Below are positions 60,341 through 64,000 of a DNA stretch of 64,000 nucleotides, in pieces; the stretch's first letter is position 1, and each line of letters opens with the position of its first letter. Under the pieces are notes generated by a model, which saw only the letters and a program-made list of their open reading frames with translations, was not told the DNA's origin and searched no databases. Source of the stretch: Pocillopora verrucosa. Its lineage: Eukaryota; Cnidaria; Anthozoa; Scleractinia; Pocilloporidae. The position numbers and the translations under genes are program-made. The stretch covers positions 9,425,233-9,489,232 of the forward strand of contig NC_089320.1 in the NCBI RefSeq assembly GCF_036669915.1, in the 5' to 3' direction.

Positions 60341-62870
60341 CTAAAGCTTCCTATTTTTAACATTGTTTAGGCAATTTTGGGGCCCGGGAAGAAAGAAGGG
60401 CTTATTCTCTACTATTGATATATCTTCCTTGTTGCACACATAATATGCCAAACTTCTGATGGATAAGATCAAATTTCTAACAAATAAACCATTTAGGATA
60501 AGCTCTTTGAGCTTCTCACACCTCTGTAACAGATACACAAAAGCACGCTCAATTTCGAAGTTGTTAGTTGAATGGAAATAGTTGACACAGACAACTTCCA
60601 AATCTAGGCAGTTTCTAGCCAGCGAACGAATAATTTTTTCAGTGCCCAGAAGCTCATTGCCAGCAAAACTCAACATTCGAAGCCGAGGCATGCTGGGAAG
60701 AAAGCTCTCAAAGTAGACAAAAGCCAAAGGAATGGATGAAAGATCAAGACAGGTTAAAGTTGGACAATGGAACAGTAAATCACTGACGCATTTTACTGTC
60801 ACTGGGTAGCGCCGATGAAGGAATAAAACTTCCAACAATGGATAACCATTCGCAATGAGTTTTAGGACTTCGTCGGTCAGCGCGCACTTGAGGTAGCGCA
60901 AGCGCTTTAATTTAGGGAGTATTTCTGACAGGCCTGAAAATGACAAGCGGTAACAACGAAGTACATTCAACTCGGTAATGTTTGTTTGACTCCAGTCCAC
61001 TAGTCTGACATACTCATCTACTATCTGTGTTCCTTCTAAAATAAGCGTTTTCAAACGCGGACATTTTTCTACCAATATGTTAAGCGTTCTTCCTTGTAAA
61101 TTGCGGCACTTTGCGACACAAATTGCCTCCAAAAATAGAGAGTTTTCTGCAATAGTTTGAATACTGTCGTCTGTGACCCAGTCACACTGTGTACAGTCAA
61201 TCATGCGCAGGTTGTGCTTTGTAATAAACATTCTGATCAGCAGTCGAGGACTGATACAACAGTGAAGACCTGCATGAAGCAATGAAGCAAACATTACAAA
61301 GTCGGTACGTAAAACAAATTGATTTTCTCTTTAAGGCTCATTTGACATAATGAAATTACGGTATCTTAACAGGAATACTTGTTTGTTACTATGAGCTACG
61401 TTGCCGTTATATTATGTTATTTCATCGATCTGCAATTGAAGCACCTTCTCTAAGAAGGAGAAAACACCCAGCAAACTTGATCATTTTCTCTAGGCAATGC
61501 AACCACAATCATTTTTCTTTGATTTTTCAATCATGTAGCGGAAACTCACTTGAAAATCTAACGATAGTTCTATTGCGCGGGGCCCTTCCTCGTGTTTTTG
61601 AATATTAGATAAGGTAAGAGAGATGGTAAATTTTGCACTCGGTAATGAAATCAAGAAGAAACCAAGAAGATGTCTTTTTCCCATGTCATGGAACAATTTG
61701 ATGAACATAGTAAGGCTCTGGTTCGCTACAGATTATTCTGTAGCTCAGGGGTATAGCATAAGTCAGAGAGCGGAATCCCGGGGTCTAGTGTTTCACCTCC
61801 TCGTGTGGAACCAAATTTTTTCCTTTGTCCTAAGCTCGTGACAAGACGAATGGTATCTTCCTTTATTTGTTTTATGTTTTACTTCCTCTGAACAGAATTT
61901 TAAGTTTATTTCCGGGTTTTACGTGGCTAACATGAAAATTAGATTTCTACGCAAAAAAATCAGTTACGTGGGCTACAGTAAGGCCTTATAACAATCTGTT
62001 TGCTAGTGACTTCACCCACATATCCTTAGGTGCTTCGGGACAGTAATGCAACTTAGCCGGCTTAACGTTCACTGTTGATCTGGCCGGTGAGAGTAACCGA
62101 ATGCCTAAAACGTTTACAAGAGGTTCAAACATAACAAATGAAGATATACAGTCTGATCAAGTCAACTTTATAACCCTCTGTAATTTTCTCAAACCGAATG
62201 TATCCCTGACAAGTCATTTCCTCGACAAGATGGAAAACTACACATATATGCTTATGTCATGATCAGTATGTAATTCTCGGGGAGTTCTCTCAACCCTTTT
62301 CCTGTGACCATTTTTCTCTGTAATCTCTCCTCATTTAGTCTCAAGAGCACGAGTCCTATTTGATCAAAAACCTCTAATGACAGAGTGAATTACAAAACGC
62401 ATAAAGATGACGTGCTTACCTAAGTATTTGAGATTGTATGCTTGTATTAAGATATCTTCTACACCTGCAGCGAATCCGCTGGCGTTCCTCAAGTCTAAAA
62501 AGATTAGTGTCTCCACCTGATCAAACGTCAGCTCATACCAAGGTCCAGCGGAATGGAACCTGCAGTCGTTGAGACTGAGACTTTTTAATCTGCGGCAATT
62601 TCCAAACAAACTTTGCAACATCTCGGAAGTTACAAGGTTCTTGTTGAGAATGAGATGCTTTCCGCTCGGTGCAAATAAAGTATTAATCAACCTCAGTATT
62701 GTTTCCCCTTGCAATGATCTACAGAATGGTTCAAGATCAAGACACGACCAAAGCGAACTATCACGTGACAAGCGATACCACGCTCGACAAACGGGTGAAA
62801 CTCTAAGCAGATCTCTCTGAGTGAGAAACGTAAAAACCTCTAGCCAAATGTCATCTGGTAGGATCTCCAT
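60341..62870 (-). CDS. F-box/leucine-rich repeat protein
   Basis: Two exons, 62420-62870 and 60341-61269, join in phase (G|GT) and give 459 codons. Residues about 3-45 are an F-box (LPDDIWLEVFTFLTQRDLLR ... CRAWYRL ... LWSCLDL), which binds Skp1. The rest is a series of leucine-rich repeats of the cysteine-containing FBXL type (LKSLSLNDCRF, LRMIDCTQCDWVTDDSIQTI, LKTLILEGTQIVDE, LTCLDLSSIPL, LEVVCVNYFH). The expected role is substrate receptor of an SCF ubiquitin ligase in cytoplasm or nucleus. The LRRs resemble FBXL families, but I cannot assign a specific orthologue. The single intron (61270-62419) carries a diverged tRNA-SINE. The last 25 residues are low in repeat character. Confidence 0.9.
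61613..61860 (+). mobile_element. Diverged tRNA-derived SINE (family 2) in the F-box gene intron
   Basis: The head AGAGATGGTAAATTTTGCAC resembles the inverted tail of the copy near 16.6 kb. The tRNA-like body (61733-61808, TAGCTCAGGGGTATAGCA) and the tail TTTGTCCTAAGCTCGTGACA follow in the same order. It is more diverged than the copy at 16.8 kb. Confidence 0.72.
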
Positions 62871-62879
62871 TGGAAAGGT

Positions 62880-64000
62880 AGCTCGCCTCCACTCTCAAAT
62901 TAAACTTCATGTGGAATTTTATCTTTATTGAGCGATCGTTTGTTGCGAAGAGAGGATGGGCTTGATATGTAACGATGTATTATGACGCATATAATTAGCG
63001 CGAGCATGAACTCGTTGAGTTATCCAGACCCTTGTGTTGCTATGGTGCAAACTGGCCAGATCTAGTGCGACGATTGGGCGGGTTAGCCATGGAATTCGGC
63101 TGCGAAATTCCTTTTAAAGACAAATGGAGCACTTTTTTTTTTCTTCTACGTCGATTTCCCATTGATGGAGTTCTTCCAGTAGTATCAAATTGTCTTTATG
63201 TCACAAGAAAGACAAAAAGTCACGAGGAATTTTTTCAATTCTTAACATATAAGCTAGATAAGCACTACAAGCGCAAAGAACGTTTCTTTCATCTGCGATT
63301 CTTGAGATTTTGGAATTTGTTTCTTACTTCAAGCATTTTGTTAATGGCTGCGCAGATGACTTATCTTATTTTGGAAGAATGTTATCTTAAGCTTAAGCTT
63401 AAGTCAATGGCCATATCAAACTCGTGAACGAAAGGCTTTTCACCTTATGCCGCCCCTGCTTCCTATTAGCAATCACTTCTTGGTTGTATATGCTTAAAAA
63501 CTCAAGGATACACTGCCAAAAAATTTAAGGAAATCCATTTGGACATAAATAGATAAATAAGAGAACAATAATACATAGGTAACCTAAGCTTATCCTTAAC
63601 CTTGTTTGGAAAAAGACAAAAAATAAAACATTTTGATTGTAAAATTTACAGGCTTTTAATAAAGACATTCCATGAATGAATTTATAGGTAAATATAGAAA
63701 GTATTTACATCGCAAGTCCCAGTTAGTTTCGAAAAATTTCCAGTCAGGTGGGTTTTGTCATGATCGTGACGCATTGGAAAGGGAAACAGTGAAGTTAATT
63801 AAACTTGGTTAATTTTGTTTATCTTCTTGTTTGTTGTTTGTTTGTTCGAAAATGTTAACATTCAATTTTGTTTACCTAAGTCTACCGGTTCGCAGAATCT
63901 TGGTCAGATATCTTAATAATGACTGTGTCACACAATAACTTGTCTTATAGCCCGGGTGGCCGAGTATTTCTGCTCTTGGAACCGCTTAGGATAAGCGGCA
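62880..64000. other. Right-edge region upstream of the F-box gene
   Basis: It holds the presumed F-box gene promoter and one plus-strand frame: from ATG at 63089 to the stop at 63427, about 112 codons, with a hydrophobic segment near the C terminus (FLTSSILLMAAQMTYLIL). It has no recognised family and could be a small membrane protein, an exon remnant or chance. The last 60 bases contain GGTGGCCGAG, a box-A-like word, but the element is cut by the window end. Confidence 0.3.

Noticed and set aside
63945..64000. Possible start of a tRNA-Leu/Ser gene (GGTGGCCGAG word)
   Set aside because: The sequence after the box-A-like word does not form a D arm, and the window ends before any T arm could be seen.

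Overview
This looks like animal nuclear DNA, most likely from an anthozoan cnidarian (stony coral or sea anemone). The genes are split by GT-AG introns, the spacers are AT-rich, and there are no bacterial operons or Shine-Dalgarno sites. Pointers to Anthozoa are a ShK-type six-cysteine peptide exon, decayed LamG and Calx-beta coding pieces of the kind expanded in corals, abundant tRNA-derived SINEs, and Penelope-like retroelement debris with a hammerhead-ribozyme motif. The species cannot be fixed by eye. All exon boundaries here were read manually from splice consensus and reading-frame phase, not from transcripts.

Layout. About 742-9915 (-) holds most of a VWA7-like secreted protein with 11 exons, including a 32-nt microexon; it runs off the left edge. 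About 13.1-18.2 kb (-) holds a ShK exon and two candidate signal-peptide first exons, with Penelope, SINE and hairpin repeats between them. About 18.3-27.5 kb is gene-poor. 27516-31946 (-) is a seven-exon type II membrane coiled-coil protein of unknown family. 34402-40824 (-) is an eleven-exon C7orf25 (UPF0415/DUF1308) homologue. About 41.2-41.7 kb has inverted tRNA-SINEs. 43.3 kb (-) has an orphan ORF. 44.8 kb has a Penelope hairpin with a hammerhead motif.

From 46.1 to 53.7 kb lies a run of decayed coding pieces: a LamG fragment (+), a LINE reverse-transcriptase tail (-), a tRNA-Cys gene with a truncated duplicate, a second frameshifted LamG, a Calx-beta exon, and a glycosyltransferase-14 (GCNT-like) fragment with a premature stop. 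55025-55939 (-) is an intronless class A GPCR. 60341-62870 (-) is a two-exon F-box/LRR protein.

The genes do not form a pathway; the window is a typical mixed eukaryotic neighbourhood. The strongest leads are the ShK peptide locus, the uncharacterised type II coiled-coil protein, the foldback arrangement shared by two unrelated SINE families, and the ribozyme-bearing Penelope terminus.
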